Shown here: positions 1 through 11,139 of the stretch, piece after piece
Layout of the letters: the number at the start of each line of letters is the position of its first letter
Numbering within the stretch: position 1 is the stretch's first letter
DNA from: Coptis chinensis
Taxonomy: Eukaryota > Streptophyta > Magnoliopsida > Ranunculales > Ranunculaceae
Reading direction: 5' to 3'
Length of the DNA stretch: 64,000 nt
Assembly: GCA_015680905.1 (NCBI GenBank)
Contig: CM027380.1
Location: 16,076,001-16,140,000 of the forward strand
Translations under genes and position numbers: made by a program
The notes under the pieces: generated by a model
The model's database searches: none
The model's input: only the letters and a program-made list of their open reading frames with translations
Told to the model about the DNA's origin: nothing

Positions 1-330
1 CACATCGATATACGACCAAGCAAAAACATCTTTATTTAATGATAACAAGCTTACAAGTTGTGCCTTGAGAGTAGGATCAAGGTTAGATCCTACATAAACG
101 AACTTGGGGTCATCCTCAGTTCCTAGGTTGACTTTTTCCTTTATCTCGGTCAGAGTAGCGGTTTCAGTGGGCTGAGCGATCTCTGGGGTCTTGGTATCTT
201 GCGGCGTCTCTTGCACTTGAAGGGGTGGGGCGACCTCTGGGGTTTGGACTATGGGAGGGATGATTTTAACCGAGCCCCAGCGTTTTGCTAACTGAGTGGA
301 TCTGATTATAGTTGTGAGCATCGAGCTGGC
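1..330 (-). pseudogene. Pre-RT segment of left gypsy pol (cut by window edge)
   Basis: In one minus-strand frame the segment reads through a variable linker rich in Pro, Glu and Thr into VNLGTEDDPKFVYVGSNLDP and on to LLSLNKDVFAWSYIDV at the edge. This is the conserved stretch just ahead of reverse transcriptase in Tat-type gypsy elements. The catalytic RT motifs lie outside the window. Confidence 0.75.
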
Positions 331-415
331 TGCTGCAGAGTTCCATCATGCTTCTGGGGCTGGGGAAACGCAACACTTGATGAAGTGTTGATAGGACTGC
401 TTGCATCTTGTGGAT

Positions 416-1003
416 TCAATGGCATCCTAGTATAGCAGTATAGGACGACTTAACATCCAGAATGCTAAAGTGTGTGTTGATGCTAACTTTGTCTTCATAC
501 GATCCCACCGAGACAGGTAGAATGATGTCACCTATTGGATCAGCTCGTGATCCGTTAAAGCCATAGAGGAGGGCTATTGGATCAACCATAACTGATTTAG
601 GCAAGTTCATCTCCTTCAGAGTACGATAGAATAAGATATCGCACGAACTGCCTGGATCGATCAGGACGCGTTTGACAGTCCAGTTGTTGATTTTGACGTG
701 GACTACCAAGGCATCATTTTGTGGGAGGCACACCTTGTTGAGGTCGGCTTCAGTGAAGGTGATAACTCCTGAGCTACGACCATTTGTGCGTGGGATGGGG
801 GCCGCTTGCGAGGAGAACTGGTAGACTTCGTGTAGGGCACCCACTTGTCTCCTTTTCTCTTTGGAGGATGTGACCGAGTCGTCTTGGAAGGTGATCATGT
901 TGATGGTTCTGTTGGTGTCTCTGTCAGAGGAGTGCTGGCGACAATTATGATGTGATCGCTCCTTTGAATGTTCTCTTGCATGAGAATTTGGCTGCTCGGG
1001 CAT
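416..1003 (-). pseudogene. Aspartic protease region of left gypsy element
   Basis: An open frame of 195 codons containing the retropepsin active-site segment, seen as VLIDPGSSCDILFY, about residues 112-125. Related elements usually have D-[GT]-G-S, so the catalytic Asp is kept but the second position is Pro. The distal YTAILGCH near the end corresponds to the family motif YNAILGR. The enzyme would cut the Gag-Pol polyprotein. The frame stops just after this motif and pol continues in a different frame. The protein is therefore a fragment of a decayed polyprotein. Confidence 0.8.
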
Positions 1004-2205
1004 GGTGGAGTTCGGTTTCGCTCTCTGCGACCCATGAGTTTGTGACGTAGGTCGCCATCGGGTATATCAGTGTAATGTTTGAGATGCCCTGCCTTGATGA
1101 GATATTGAAGGTAGTACTTGAGACCCGGCATTCGTTGGTCTCATGGCACTTTGCTTTATGGAGAGCGCAATACGGCTTCCCTGGCGTGTCCTCTGGCCAT
1201 TTTACCTCAGGTCGGTAATAGGCTGTGTTTTTTATTTTCTTCAGTATGTAACAGGGAGATCTTGTAAGCACACTGAACTATCTTTTGGTTTGATTTCGGT
1301 TGCTGGTCTGCTGACCCTGACCCTTGTCTAGGTCGCTTGTTGGAGGACAGGGCATTATCTGAGATCGCAGCAACCTTACCTGCGGCCTTTAGCCTTTCTT
1401 TTTCAATGCCTTCAGCAAGCTTAATGTACTTCTCCACGCGTGCATACAATTCGGCCAATGTTTCAGGGTGCTCTTTCATGAGCGACCTGGAGAGATCAGT
1501 GTTTTTCATGATCACATTTGAGAAGGATACTATGGCGAACGACTCCTTGAGGCTGCTCTCCATGGACAATCGCTCTGTCTTCAAATGTCCCAGGAAGGTG
1601 TGAATTGGTTCATCACTCTTTTGAGACAATTGGAAGAGTGAATTGAGGTCAGTTGTCTTACATCTGTTGTGGTCGTACTGGCTAGCGAACTGGTCAGTAA
1701 GCTTCTTGAAGCTGTCGATTGAGTTTGGTCCGAATGAGTAGAACTAGTCGAGAGCTCCGTCTTTTAAGCTTGCTGGGAACAAGCGACATTGCAAGGGGTC
1801 GAACTCTTGTGCACTGTAGAGCGCAAGGCTCTGAATGTAGCGAACTACATGCTGACCAGGGCACGTGCTGCCGTCATACATTGAGAACCGAGGCTGAATG
1901 AAATCTTGAGGGGAAGCTTTATTGAGTACCTTGAGTGTGAAGGGTGATGCCCGATACGTCTTCAACATCTTATGGATGACCTGAGTGGCATCCTTCTTCC
2001 CATTGCTTTGTTCGATCCGCTGGGATAAGCTATTGATCTGCTGGTTGACATCATTAATCTAGTCCTCAGCGGTAACTCCGTTCAGGTTCTGAGACTCGAC
2101 CTGGGTTCTGAGAGTGGCATTCTCCTGTCGGAGCTGGGTGATGCTACCGATCATGGCATCCATCTGGGTAGCCATATTATTCACTTGTTCTTGAAGGCTT
2201 TCCAT
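945..2205 (-). pseudogene. gag of left gypsy element (interrupted)
   Basis: Reading from the ATG at 2205, the product starts with a coiled-coil-like stretch (MESLQEQVNNMATQMDAMIG) and then shows the retrotransposon gag core (PRFSMYDGST, YIQSLALYSAQEF, LFPASLKDGALD). A basic linker follows. A cysteine/histidine motif (YCALHKAKCHETNEC) lies in another frame around 1130-1190. Two TAG codons interrupt the first frame, one after TAED near 2061 and one after GALD near 1746. The second replaces the tryptophan expected in this family, consistent with C-to-T decay of methylated DNA. Gag would form the particle core; this copy cannot do so. Confidence 0.8.
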
Positions 2206-2290
2206 GCTCCGTGGGCTTGAAAATTTGGGAATCTAAGAAGATTGTTGGAAGTGATGTAAATTCTGAGTAGATGAATTTTCAAGAAATTCG

Positions 2291-2307
2291 ATCCACAGAC
2301 GGCGCCA
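2291..2307 (-). other. Primer-binding site (PBS)
   Basis: TGGCGCCGTCTGTGG on the minus strand, one base after the LTR end. The first nine bases match the complement of the 3' end of plant tRNA-Asp; the rest diverges. The same motif follows the LTR of the unrelated right-hand element at 56519, which supports the assignment. Confidence 0.7.
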
Positions 2308-2308
2308 A

Positions 2309-2901
2309 TGTAAAGGATACTTTTGGTAATCCTTACAAATATAGGTTTAGTGAGGAGATTGGGATGATTAGATAGGGTTGACTGAGTTCGTGTGGACGAA
2401 CTGCCTACGTATTAAGTTCTCTCTGCTGGGGGGAGACTTGAATCAGGTCAGACGTAGTTCCTCATCCTCTTTATATAGGCAAGGAGCCCGCGCCTCGTGC
2501 CTTCTTGCTTAAGGTCAGATCTAGGTCTTCAAGACACTTATGAGCCATGATGGCAAGTTATGAAGAATCAATGAGCTGTGGGCCTGAAGCTTTGTTCTTG
2601 ATGGTTGTAATAAAGACATACGTTACCAGCCATTATGGAGCGAGAGGAGCGAGCGTTATGGAGGTTGTCTGGGTATGAGATCGTCTACTTGACTTGAGCC
2701 GCTCTAAAGCGAGCTCACAGGTCGAGTACGTGATATTAGTTGGTGGTGATACCGCTCTAGGTGCGAGTTGAATAAGTTACTTGCCTGAGTAGAGTCACTA
2801 TGAAGCGAGCTCTGAGGACGAGGATACTAGGTTGGTTGGCAGTTCTATATATGTTGGACACGTGTGTGATATTCATTGGATGTGAATGTTACTCCCTCAC
2901 A
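2309..2901 (-). repeat. 5' LTR of the left gypsy element
   Basis: On the minus strand the segment begins TGTGAGGGAG and ends CCTTTACA, immediately before the primer-binding site, giving the usual TG...CA ends. A TATA box (CTATATAAAG, minus strand) lies at 2469-2478. The end at 2309 is firm because it abuts the primer site. The end at 2901 is chosen from the TGTG start and could be off, since the second LTR is not in the window and no target duplication can be checked. Confidence 0.65.
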
Positions 2902-3104
2902 GAAAGAACATGTGACCATGATGCATGAGCGTTTCCGGTGTGCTGGAAAATATTTGGGTGGAGTGGTCGACATGGAAATTAATAATTTAAATAAAAAATC
3001 TATATATATATATTACTTATAAGGAGGTGTGGGCAAGCGAGCCGACAAACCTTGGCAAATACCGTTCTAATAATTTTACACTTACACAAAAACTAACACA
3101 GTTG

Positions 3105-3330
3105 ACCGACACAGTGACATGGCACTACACATCAATGTTGCACTATGAAAAACCACCATTGCAACAACAGTTGAGAAATACCAATGCAATATGAATGTTG
3201 CACCGACAAATACCACTGCAACGTCAATGACTCAATGTTGCACCGACAAATACTACTACAATATCAATGTTGTACCATGAAAATCATTGCAATATCAATG
3301 TTACACTATGAAAAATCAATGGAATGGATG
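3105..3330. repeat. Degenerate minisatellite, CAATGTTGCAC family
   Basis: About six imperfect copies of a roughly 30-40 bp unit built on CAATGTTGCACYATGAAAA and GACAAATACCACTGCAA. A related array based on GCAACATGGRTGTTGCACTATC lies at 6998-7245. Each unit contains the near-palindrome TTGCAAC/GTTGCA. Confidence 0.6.
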
Positions 3331-4209
3331 GTTTGCATTTAAGAAAATATGAGAATGGAAAGATGATATTGGGAAGAGAAAAAGTGTTTTGAGAGAGAGA
3401 AAAGAGATTTTTTATTCATGTTTTAACCACTGCACTCTTTCATGGAACATGTTTTGCTCCGTACTTACAATTCAGTATAGAAAAATACCTAGTTCACAAT
3501 GTCAAACCATTTCGCTTCCACACACTTGTAAGAACGACTAACGAATCAAGGATAACCATGAAGTCACACTTCGACTCCCCCATAACAAGGGTCGTGTCCT
3601 TTCTCTCATTTCTTCAAGTTTTCCTCGCATTTCATCAAGTTTTTGTTTATAACTCTTGGATTTTATTGGAGTAGAACTGGCGCAACTTTAAATGTATTTA
3701 CAAGGGTGTATGAATTGTCAATATTTTTTTATTAATTTTAAAGGAGTGGATTTAGTACGTAAACTTGATTTTCCTTTTGCTTGTGAACAAAATACTAATT
3801 AGTTATTGTATTTTAGAATGATAATTGTTCTTTTCTCCCGCATTCAAAGAGGCTCTCGAGTCACTTGAAATTTCTTTACATCTCGAGCAGTATGTCTGTT
3901 TAGCAAATGGTTGCATTTTCTCAAAAAAAAAAATTATTTACATGTGTGTTTTAATATGTTTGATATAAATCTCGACATGCCACAAGTGTTATGGGTTGAT
4001 TGATAAAGTTGGTTTGTTTGTTGTTGGTTGTATGGATTGGATTTTTCATGTCTTTGTTTAGTAGACACCCCATGATAAGAGTTTGTTTGGGTGAGAATTT
4101 GAAAGTTAATGCACTATGTTGTCTGTCTTGGGTTGCTTTGGGTTGCTGAAGTACTAACATGAAAGAAATTATAATGTCAATCCTACTACTCAGCTTCATG
4201 TTTCTTATA

Positions 4210-4210
4210 A

Positions 4211-4242
<32 letters not shown>

Positions 4243-4243
4243 G
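4210..4243. repeat. (AAT)n microsatellite
   Basis: Eleven perfect AAT/ATA trinucleotides in a row. A shorter AAT run occurs at 4607-4624. Confidence 0.9.
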
Positions 4244-4424
4244 ATACAACCATCCATCCTCAACTCAATTATATCCAGTAATTGCTTATTGAAAAAGTTA
4301 TATCAATAAATTCAGGCATAACAATTGTTTTTTATGTTTTTTTTTTCATCCTTAGTCATAGTTTCTTTGTCTCAATTGAATGTGTTTTTTTTCTCTAATT
4401 GGCATACAATAGTTTATTTGCAGA

Positions 4425-4604
4425 ATGAATAATATTTCCAAAGTGCCGGATGAGACATGCAATAAAGTTCTTACTTCCGGTGAAGACAAATTCCCAGTTT
4501 ATAAACCTATATGCACCCTCGGCACTTCAGGTCATCAAACATTCTTAACAATATACGACTACATTTGCAAAACTCAGCGACCTAAAACCGACTGTCACGA
4601 TTAG
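4425..4604 (+). CDS. Possible small exon/ORF, 59 codons, unrecognised
   Basis: ATG follows directly on a plant-like acceptor (TTTATTTGCAG at 4413-4423). The frame runs 59 codons to TAG with cysteines at about residues 9, 31 and 50 and a segment YKPICTLGTSGHQTF. A second Cys-rich stretch in another frame follows at 4627-4767 (PECLCGFGQSNRCDF). I do not recognise the family; a secreted Cys-rich peptide is only a guess. It may equally be chance, or a gene fragment picked up by a Helitron. Confidence 0.2.
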   Translation: MNNISKVPDETCNKVLTSGEDKFPVYKPICTLGTSGHQTFLTIYDYICKTQRPKTDCHD

Positions 4605-4950
4605 GGAAATAATAATAATAATAAATGAAGAAAATGTCTCAACAGAACCAGAATGCTTGTGTGGTTTTGGCCAATCGAACCGGTGTGACTTTTCTAACAA
4701 TGCACAATGCATTGAGAGCATAGTTAAGTGCTCTTTGAAATTTAGAAGATTAGTAAGACAATAATAAAAGGTGATGTCGACAATTTCTAGTCTGATGTTA
4801 TACAATAATAATTGACATTAATTTTATCGTCTTTATATTGTTTGTAAAAAAAATATATTAAATGTGAACAACTATCCATTGGTGAGAGTATGGTGGATGA
4901 AATTATGTTTAATTCATGACTTCAAATTGGGTTTTATAAATAAAGCTTGA

Positions 4951-5184
4951 TCTATACTATTTTGAAAAAATGTATTTATTACTACATATTGGCATCCACA
5001 AAATAAACAACAGCATAGAAGTATGTCATCCAACGTGTAGTACCACTTCAAAATAAAATGTCTACAAATTCTCACATAGGCTACACATTTGAAAATATTA
5101 GGGTGTACCAAGATTAACATCATAAACAACATAATAATAAGCACCTCATAACAAATTGTGTCGTAGGCACGGATAATACCTAGT
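4951..5184 (+). mobile_element. Non-autonomous Helitron-like element
   Basis: Begins TCTATACTATTTTG after a host A at 4950 and ends CTAGT before a host T at 5185, as expected for Helitron insertion between A and T. A short hairpin (GTG TCGTAGG CAC) sits about ten bases before the CTAGT end. The last 170-200 bp are repeated at 10465-10630, showing a mobile family. A more distant 5' candidate at 2999 would make the element 2.2 kb. No Rep/helicase coding is present. Confidence 0.55.
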
Positions 5185-6362
5185 TTATTATAATAAAACA
5201 AAATGGATAGACAAAGAGTGGTGATAATTTTGTGGGGATCTGTGTTGGATGGAGACACGTGTACGGTCTAGAGCATTTTGAAACCCCTTTAAAGATAATT
5301 CTCAATGAAACTTAAAAATGTTTATTTACTGAAGTAAATGCTCTATAAATGAATTGAGAGTTATCATGAACCTATAGTTATATTTCAAATACACTCCCGC
5401 TCTCTAATTAATTTTCTTTGGTTTAAGACCTTAATGAGCTTTTAAGGTTGTTATTAAAAAAATCTAATCCTTATAAACCAAACCAACCATTCTCCCCCTT
5501 CTAAAAAAAAATGTCTCCACCTTTTTAGAATAAACGGCTACATTCATCTCCTTCACTTAATTTTTGTGTAACTCCTCCATTAAAAAAATATATTGAAAGT
5601 AGTGGGCCTCTTCACCTCCTCCCTGGTTTTGTGTTTTCTCCACCTCTATAAATTGTTACTATTTTTTTGTTTGTTATACTCTTCAAATGAAAGGAAGGTT
5701 GTGTCATCACATCAATTTGGTTTTTAACGTCGACCCTGATCAATTTACTTTTATTTGCTATATCTTTCTCATTATTTCTACTTCATTTTGTTTGGGGTTC
5801 TCTTCATTTTCTTAGTATTAATTATAATCCTTTGTGTATTGTTTTTAATCGCAAGTGCAAATTTTTGTGTATTTTCTTAATTGCCTTGATAGAAAATTTA
5901 GTTTGTATGCTTTACTGACGTCTGTTATTGGTGTTTGTTCAAAGGTTTTGAGAAAATGTTCTTCAATCGTCGGTGATAGCAATCATGCATCTATTCTGCC
6001 TCTCAAATCTAGCAGTGTCTCAGGTAATCTAGCAATGCCATTTTGTTCATATTTTTTTATGTCCATTCAGTGCTACCAATGAACTTTCTAATACCATAAT
6101 AACCTCTTATTATATTATTAAAGCCTTGGTGAAAAAAAATATATAAAAACGAGCCCAACTAAAAATATTTTCTCTTCCAAACAAATATAGAAACAACTTC
6201 AAACACTCCCATATTCCTTCCTTCTTTGTCTCTCTCTCTTTTAAAGACTTTAAAACATTACTGTTGCAATACAAAATTGCCCCAAGGAGTGTTTTTTTTA
6301 ATGAAAACTAAGCAATGGGTCATTTATATATTGTGATTTAATTTGGTTGTGAATTGGTGGAA
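5185..6362. other. Non-coding DNA; one weak exon candidate
   Basis: AT-rich, no supported gene. A short open stretch at about 5930-6034 ends at CAG/GTAATC, a plausible splice donor, but its product is not recognised. Short inverted ends TAGAGCATTT and AAATGCTCTA at about 5270 and 5346 could bound a tiny MITE; not demonstrated. Confidence 0.4.
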
Positions 6363-6528
6363 ATGGATTCTTTGAAGATCCGGATACGGGCGGGCAAAGT
6401 ATCGGCTCCCAGTTAGAAAGAGGTTTTCTAATTGGATCTGGGGTTTATTTATATTGTTTTCAATTGCTGCTTTACTTCTCTTTGTTGTTCATCATAATCA
6501 TCAAGAGAAGATTGAACATCCCATTACA
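6363..6528 (+). pseudogene. Exon fragment of a type II membrane-anchored protein
   Basis: ATG at 6363 opens MDSLKIRIRAGK. A one-base frame change later, the frame continues through RLPVRKRFSNWIWGLF and a strongly hydrophobic segment (ILFSIAALLLFVV) into HHNHQEK. It ends at a good donor, ACA/GTAAGC at 6529. Basic residues, then a single hydrophobic helix, then a polar segment is the architecture of Golgi type II enzymes such as plant glycosyltransferases, but the family cannot be named from this exon. The frame change makes it a pseudogene or captured fragment; no downstream exon was found. Confidence 0.4.
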
Positions 6529-6997
6529 GTAAGCTTTTTTTTTTAAATCCATTTTGTTGTTTGTTTTTATCTTAGTTAAAATTTATATTACTTATCACTA
6601 TATATTAGAATTTGGTAAACTGAATTATTTAATTTGAGCTCATGGAAGTTTGAGTCTATTTTCTATGATGATTCAGAAATCTGAGTTTCTATTTAGGTTT
6701 GTTAAAGTTCAATAGCGATGACATGAGATGAATCGTGGGGGACTAAAACTCTTATTATATTCAATACGGTCTGCCTAACGAGTAACAAATGACAAATTTA
6801 CAAATTTATTCTATCGCTAGACATTCTCTGAGAGTCAGAGGGACAAAAGGTGAGGGATAATTAGTTTATAAGGGAATCCAATTAGACCGTTATGGTGGGC
6901 TTCTGGGTTCCATTAGTGCTTAAGCAAGGAGTGTGTTCATTTTGAGTTGTTCTATATGAACAAACAACTTTGAGCAAGCTATTATGAACAAACTGAT
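6529..6997. other. Non-coding DNA
   Basis: AT-rich sequence downstream of the possible anchor exon; I see no coding, structural RNA or repeat signal in it. Confidence 0.5.
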
Positions 6998-7245
6998 GTG
7001 GCAGTGCAACATTCATGTTGCAGTGTCAATTTATCTCTGCAACATGGATGTTGCACTATCAAATCGCACTATTTACCTCTGCAACATGGGTGTTGCATTA
7101 TCAAATCTCATTGCAACATGTCAAATCCCACTGTTTACCTCTACAACATGGGTGTTACACTATCAAATCTAACTCTGCAACATGGATGTTGCACTATCAA
7201 ATCCCACTATTTACCTCTACACCATGGGTGTTGCACTATTATGAT
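6998..7245. repeat. Minisatellite, GCAACATGGRTGTTGCACTATC units
   Basis: About six units of roughly 30-50 bp. Each contains CTGCAACATGGRTGTTGCA followed by CTATCAAAT and often CCCACTATTTACCT. It is open in all three plus-strand frames because of composition, so those short reading frames are treated as artefacts. Related to the array at 3105-3330. Confidence 0.75.
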
Positions 7246-9059
7246 GCCCTATCATATTCATATTCACATACATGCATACATACTTAATTGCAGGGCCAAT
7301 ACCATTGTCCAAGTCTTCCTATCTTCGTCAATTTCTTGGAATTTTTTACAGTCATTGTTTATTGGGTGAATCTTGATTCTAATTTCAATATTTAATTAAA
7401 TTTGGTACTTGCAATAGTCTTGCATTTTTTAATTTTAATTTTAATTTTTATTAACGATACAATTATACAATTCCAATTCATGATCACGTTTGGTAAGTTT
7501 AATTTTCATTTTCATTTCATATTTTAATTTCGAATTCAGCTATTTCGATCAGTTTGAATGAAGCGGTGCAAGCCTTATTTCTAGTTGCGAAATGGTTTTA
7601 GATTGCATCGTTTAACTTGGATAACTAATAAATTAATGCAGATTTTTGTGTGTTTTCTGCTTACGTACATTTCGTAAAGACCATTATAGGAATCAAAGGT
7701 TTTTCGTAGATTTTTGTTTTTTAATTGGTGTTCTCGACCGTTAGTACTACAATATTATTGAGAACTGATGATGTAGTATGTGTGCTCAATCTTACTTTTA
7801 TAAACCACGGGTCACCGAGGTGTTAAATATACTAGGTGTGCGAGTATATTGGAAGAAATGACAACTACGTTTAGCTTTTTTGCTGCTTCAAACTCAATGG
7901 AGGTTGTACTAACACTAATCGACATGGATAGCTTTTTGAGTTTATATGTGATGTTGGATGCTTCAGTGAAAAACAAGAAAGGTTGGTGTTCTAGACACCC
8001 AACCCACCCCCTATCTCGAGTTGATATGCATTCAATTGATTTTTCTTTATTCTAACATAGTTGCATGTCGTTTTGTATATTTCTAGACTCCAATTGCAAG
8101 TGACGCTTACAAAGACAATTGTGAAGGACTGTGCGGACTTGGTGTGTTAAGACCTCATTAGACTTCCTAATTGACTTTTGAAATTAACAACTAGAAATTA
8201 AAAGGTAAGTATGTTGGAAAGTGTTCCCAGGTCACTTTCACATATTATCTATTACTGATGCTTAATTTTTAACTTTTCTTGGGTGAAAATGTTCCATTTA
8301 TCAAAGAGAGGGTGTAACAGCCAAGACCTGTGCTCCAGTTGTATGTGAGCCAATGGACATCATCCCAGATCTGCAGTGGTGCTGAAGAAGTATACCAACT
8401 TCACATAATATTTTAGTCATGCCTTTATGTAAAAGAAGAGTTATTTTAGTAGGGATAATTAACCTGTTAATAATGGTGGAATGACTTTGTAATGTTATTA
8501 ATTTTGGGGTGGAATTTTCAGGTTTCGGGTCAAAGCTTCAAAGATGTCCGCTTTTGCATGATAACCCGACTTGAGAAGTAAACTCATGTGCTCGATGTCG
8601 TAGTCTATTTTTGTTGAAGCACTTGCTTGGCGAAGAGGCTTTGTTATCTCAGTTACCAAAAAAGTTAAGACATGATGAATCTTCATAATTATTTTAATCC
8701 ATAGTCAATTTAGGAATGTTTTGTATTTTGCATGTTTGCAACATTATTATGGCATGTAGTATTTTACTTTGAGTAATTAAACACATTTGAAGACATGCAA
8801 AGAAAAGAACTGGTTCAACTAATTCAATATTTCAATGAGGTTCAGGCTATGAAGAGAAAATTGTAATTACTAGATTTTATCTCATGAAAAGTAACTCTAT
8901 GGGTGTGTTTGGCAACTAGGATTAGAATATATTTTTGAAAATTAAGAATCGCCCTATTTGGTAACTTTTTCTACACTAGAATGGAAATCTCAAATCCCCC
9001 AAATCAAGGAATTGTAAGTTTCTATAAGGGGGCAGAAACTTGAGATTTACATATATTTA
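7246..9059. other. Non-coding DNA, no supported gene
   Basis: Two short reading frames (68 codons at 7849 plus, 62 codons at 8498 minus) have no recognisable family and no context. From about 8895 the sequence GGGTGTGTTTGGCAACTAGG resembles the end of a hAT-like MITE. Its other half may resume after the nested MITE, at about 9540-9635 (AACTAAACAAAC). Confidence 0.4.
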
Positions 9060-9275
9060 GAGCATCTCTAGGTGGTGGTGGTATCACCTGCAAGTTTGAG
9101 GGCGAAATTTAAAGAAAGTATTCTCAAATTTTGACCAACTCTAGGTGGTCGCAAATATCAGACGCAAATATGTATGTAGGGTCTACCACGCACGCTATTA
9201 GTAATGTCGCACGCCATTACCACTATCGCCTCAATTTTAAAAAAAAATTAAAAAAGAAAACCCACACGACATTCC

Positions 9276-9312
<37 letters not shown>

Positions 9313-9536
9313 GCTGACATTAGGAGTGGTGCAAAGACATTAAAAATGGCCGACATTAGGGTGGTGCATCATTACTAGTCCGAAATCCCAAATTTGCTTC
9401 CTTCCCCGGATGCAGCTAGACAGGAAGATAATCTGGCGGATTTTGTTTCCACCTAGAGTTGGTTTTCTGCGAAATTCTGAGATTTGGAAGCAAATTTGAA
9501 GAAATTTGGAGGTGATACTACTACCTAGAGATGCTC
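9060..9536. mobile_element. Tourist-like (PIF/Harbinger-type) MITE
   Basis: Terminal inverted repeats GAGCATCTCTAGGTGGTGG / ACTACCTAGAGATGCTC run about 25 bp with few mismatches. They are flanked by TTA on both sides (9057-9059 and 9537-9539), the standard PIF/Harbinger target duplication. It is 477 bp with no coding capacity, and an A33 run sits at 9277-9309. Its first seven bases, GAGCATC, are shared with the large Harbinger-like element at 22829. Confidence 0.85.
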
Positions 9537-10464
9537 TTAGGAATTTTAACTACTTGAAATTGTAAGTATTGAAATTATATTTTCAAATCCAATTCCATAG
9601 GAAACGATAGCCTTGAAAACAACTAAACAAACTTCCTTTTATAGTCCTAATAAGGTTTTGCCTTAATCAAGTAGTTTATTCATATCTATCGTTTGGTTAT
9701 GTGAGTGTGTCATTTTACTTGACAATATGGCTCACAATGTGCTCAGACTACTCAATGTAATTTTATTTTGAAGATTAGAAGATTGTCTTGAAAATCAATA
9801 TTTATTATGTGCCCATCACTTGAGAAAGCGGTGATTGTTTAACATTTTTCCACGATTGATGTACTAGACAATGTTTTGTATGGTTGTATATCAAGTTATG
9901 AACAAGTTCATCAAAAAGTGTTGAAGGCATGGTAGAGGCATAGTTAGTGATTTCAACAGAATTCTCAGAATGTACTCGGAAATTCAGAATTCCAGTTCAA
10001 GGGGAAAAATATTGAATTTCGGAATGTACTCAGAATATGGTGGAATCAAGGGCGGAATTCCGGTTTTTGGATTTGTCGGACTTCCGAATATTCCGAAATC
10101 GTGAAATATGGGTAGAGGACAACGTTCATGTTAATTTTTTTTCCCTTAATAGACTTTCAATTGTTTTTGTTCATTTCTTTCCCAAAAATTTATGTATATA
10201 TAGACTCTATAATAATGATTAGGTACAATTTACATACCCCAACTATCATTCATGTCAGATTAATCAAATTATTTTGCACATATCAAATGTTCAGTTCATT
10301 ACAATTTAGCTTTCAGCTTTGTAACCAGAAATAAAATATTATATGCATTTAGACAAAAGTGAAATTGCATAACCGTACCAAATCAACGTTTTATTGTAAA
10401 ATAGACGACGAAGGCTCTAACTATCAAAAGGCACAATTTTTTTTGGTATGAGACACAACCACAT
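9537..10464. other. Non-coding DNA
   Basis: No supported gene. Contains sequence with repeated GGAATTC/CGGAATT words (about 9955-10110) similar in style to the TIRs of the Mutator-like element at 36720-36930, suggesting an old related repeat. Confidence 0.4.
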
Positions 10465-10630
10465 ACGGACATCCACATAATAAACAACCACTAGCTTCAA
10501 AATAAAATGTTTACAAATTCCCACATAGGCCACACATTTGAAAATACTTGGGTGTACTAAGATTAATGACACAAATAACATAATAAGCATCTCATAACAA
10601 ATCGTGTCGTAGGCACGGGTGATACCTAGT
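10465..10630 (+). repeat. Second copy of the Helitron-like 3' end
   Basis: Aligns by eye with 4990-5184, including CACATTTGAAAATA, the hairpin CGTG TCGTAGG CACG and the terminal CTAGT. The base after CTAGT is A rather than T, so this copy is a degraded or atypical end. No convincing 5' terminus was identified. Confidence 0.6.
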
Positions 10631-11139
10631 AAGAAATAAGGAAAAAAGGTGGAATAAGATGAAATATTTGAACATTTTATTATAAATTCAAGGTGTGTGT
10701 TAGAAGCTTCAAGTTTGGAAAGGAAATGTTATTTGAAAGGCACACTCTTATTTCATCCATTTGATTATTAGATTGTTCAAATCTGAAAATTAATGGCCAT
10801 TACTAATTTTACCCACCCAATCTTACGTTAACACTTTGACATGTTCACAATGACGAAAGATATGATCTTATATGTTATGCATGTTTGAATTGAATAAGTA
10901 TATTTTGCATGTATACAAACAATCACCTAGAAAAAAAGAAAATACTTGGGGGAGTATTCTAAGTAGGTGAATGCATTTTCTTGAAAGAGAATCTTTTTTG
11001 TATTCATCAATTCATCATAAAACATGTTCATGTGATAAATCTTTTCAAGTGGGAGTAATGTATTCTTTGATGATATAGAAACAATCAATCTGTTTTAATG
11101 ATTTGATAGATATTATAGTTATTTGTACACATTAGTACG

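Larger units (their letters stand above)
1..2901 (-). mobile_element. Ty3/gypsy (Tat-lineage-like) retrotransposon, 5' part
   Basis: The minus strand carries, in retrotransposon order, an LTR, a primer-binding site, gag, aspartic protease and the start of the pre-RT segment, and then leaves the window on the left. The protease signature (LIDPGSSCDILFY, YTAILG) and the pre-RT signature ending KDVFAWSYIDV near position 1 are those of plant Tat-type gypsy elements. Gag has in-frame TAG codons, and the reading frame changes between gag, protease and pre-RT, so the copy is dead. Reverse transcriptase, integrase and the 3' LTR must lie beyond the left edge. Lineage placement is from motifs only. 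Confidence 0.85.
2902..4424. other. AT-rich non-coding DNA with a possible Helitron 5' end
   Basis: No convincing coding sequence. At 2999 a TC followed by TATATATATATATTAC and preceded by A resembles a plant Helitron 5' terminus. If real, its partner could be the CTAGT end at 5184, but a nearer 5' candidate exists at 4951. The stretch also contains the minisatellite at 3105-3330 and a microsatellite at 4210-4243. Confidence 0.4.

Noticed and set aside
5270..5346. Tiny MITE with ends TAGAGCATTT/AAATGCTCTA
   Set aside because: Only 10-bp ends and no convincing target duplication; such pairs arise by chance in AT-rich DNA.
6984..7369. Three overlapping plus-strand frames of 62-123 codons
   Set aside because: They translate the same minisatellite in all frames and have no domain; open frames are a by-product of the repeat.
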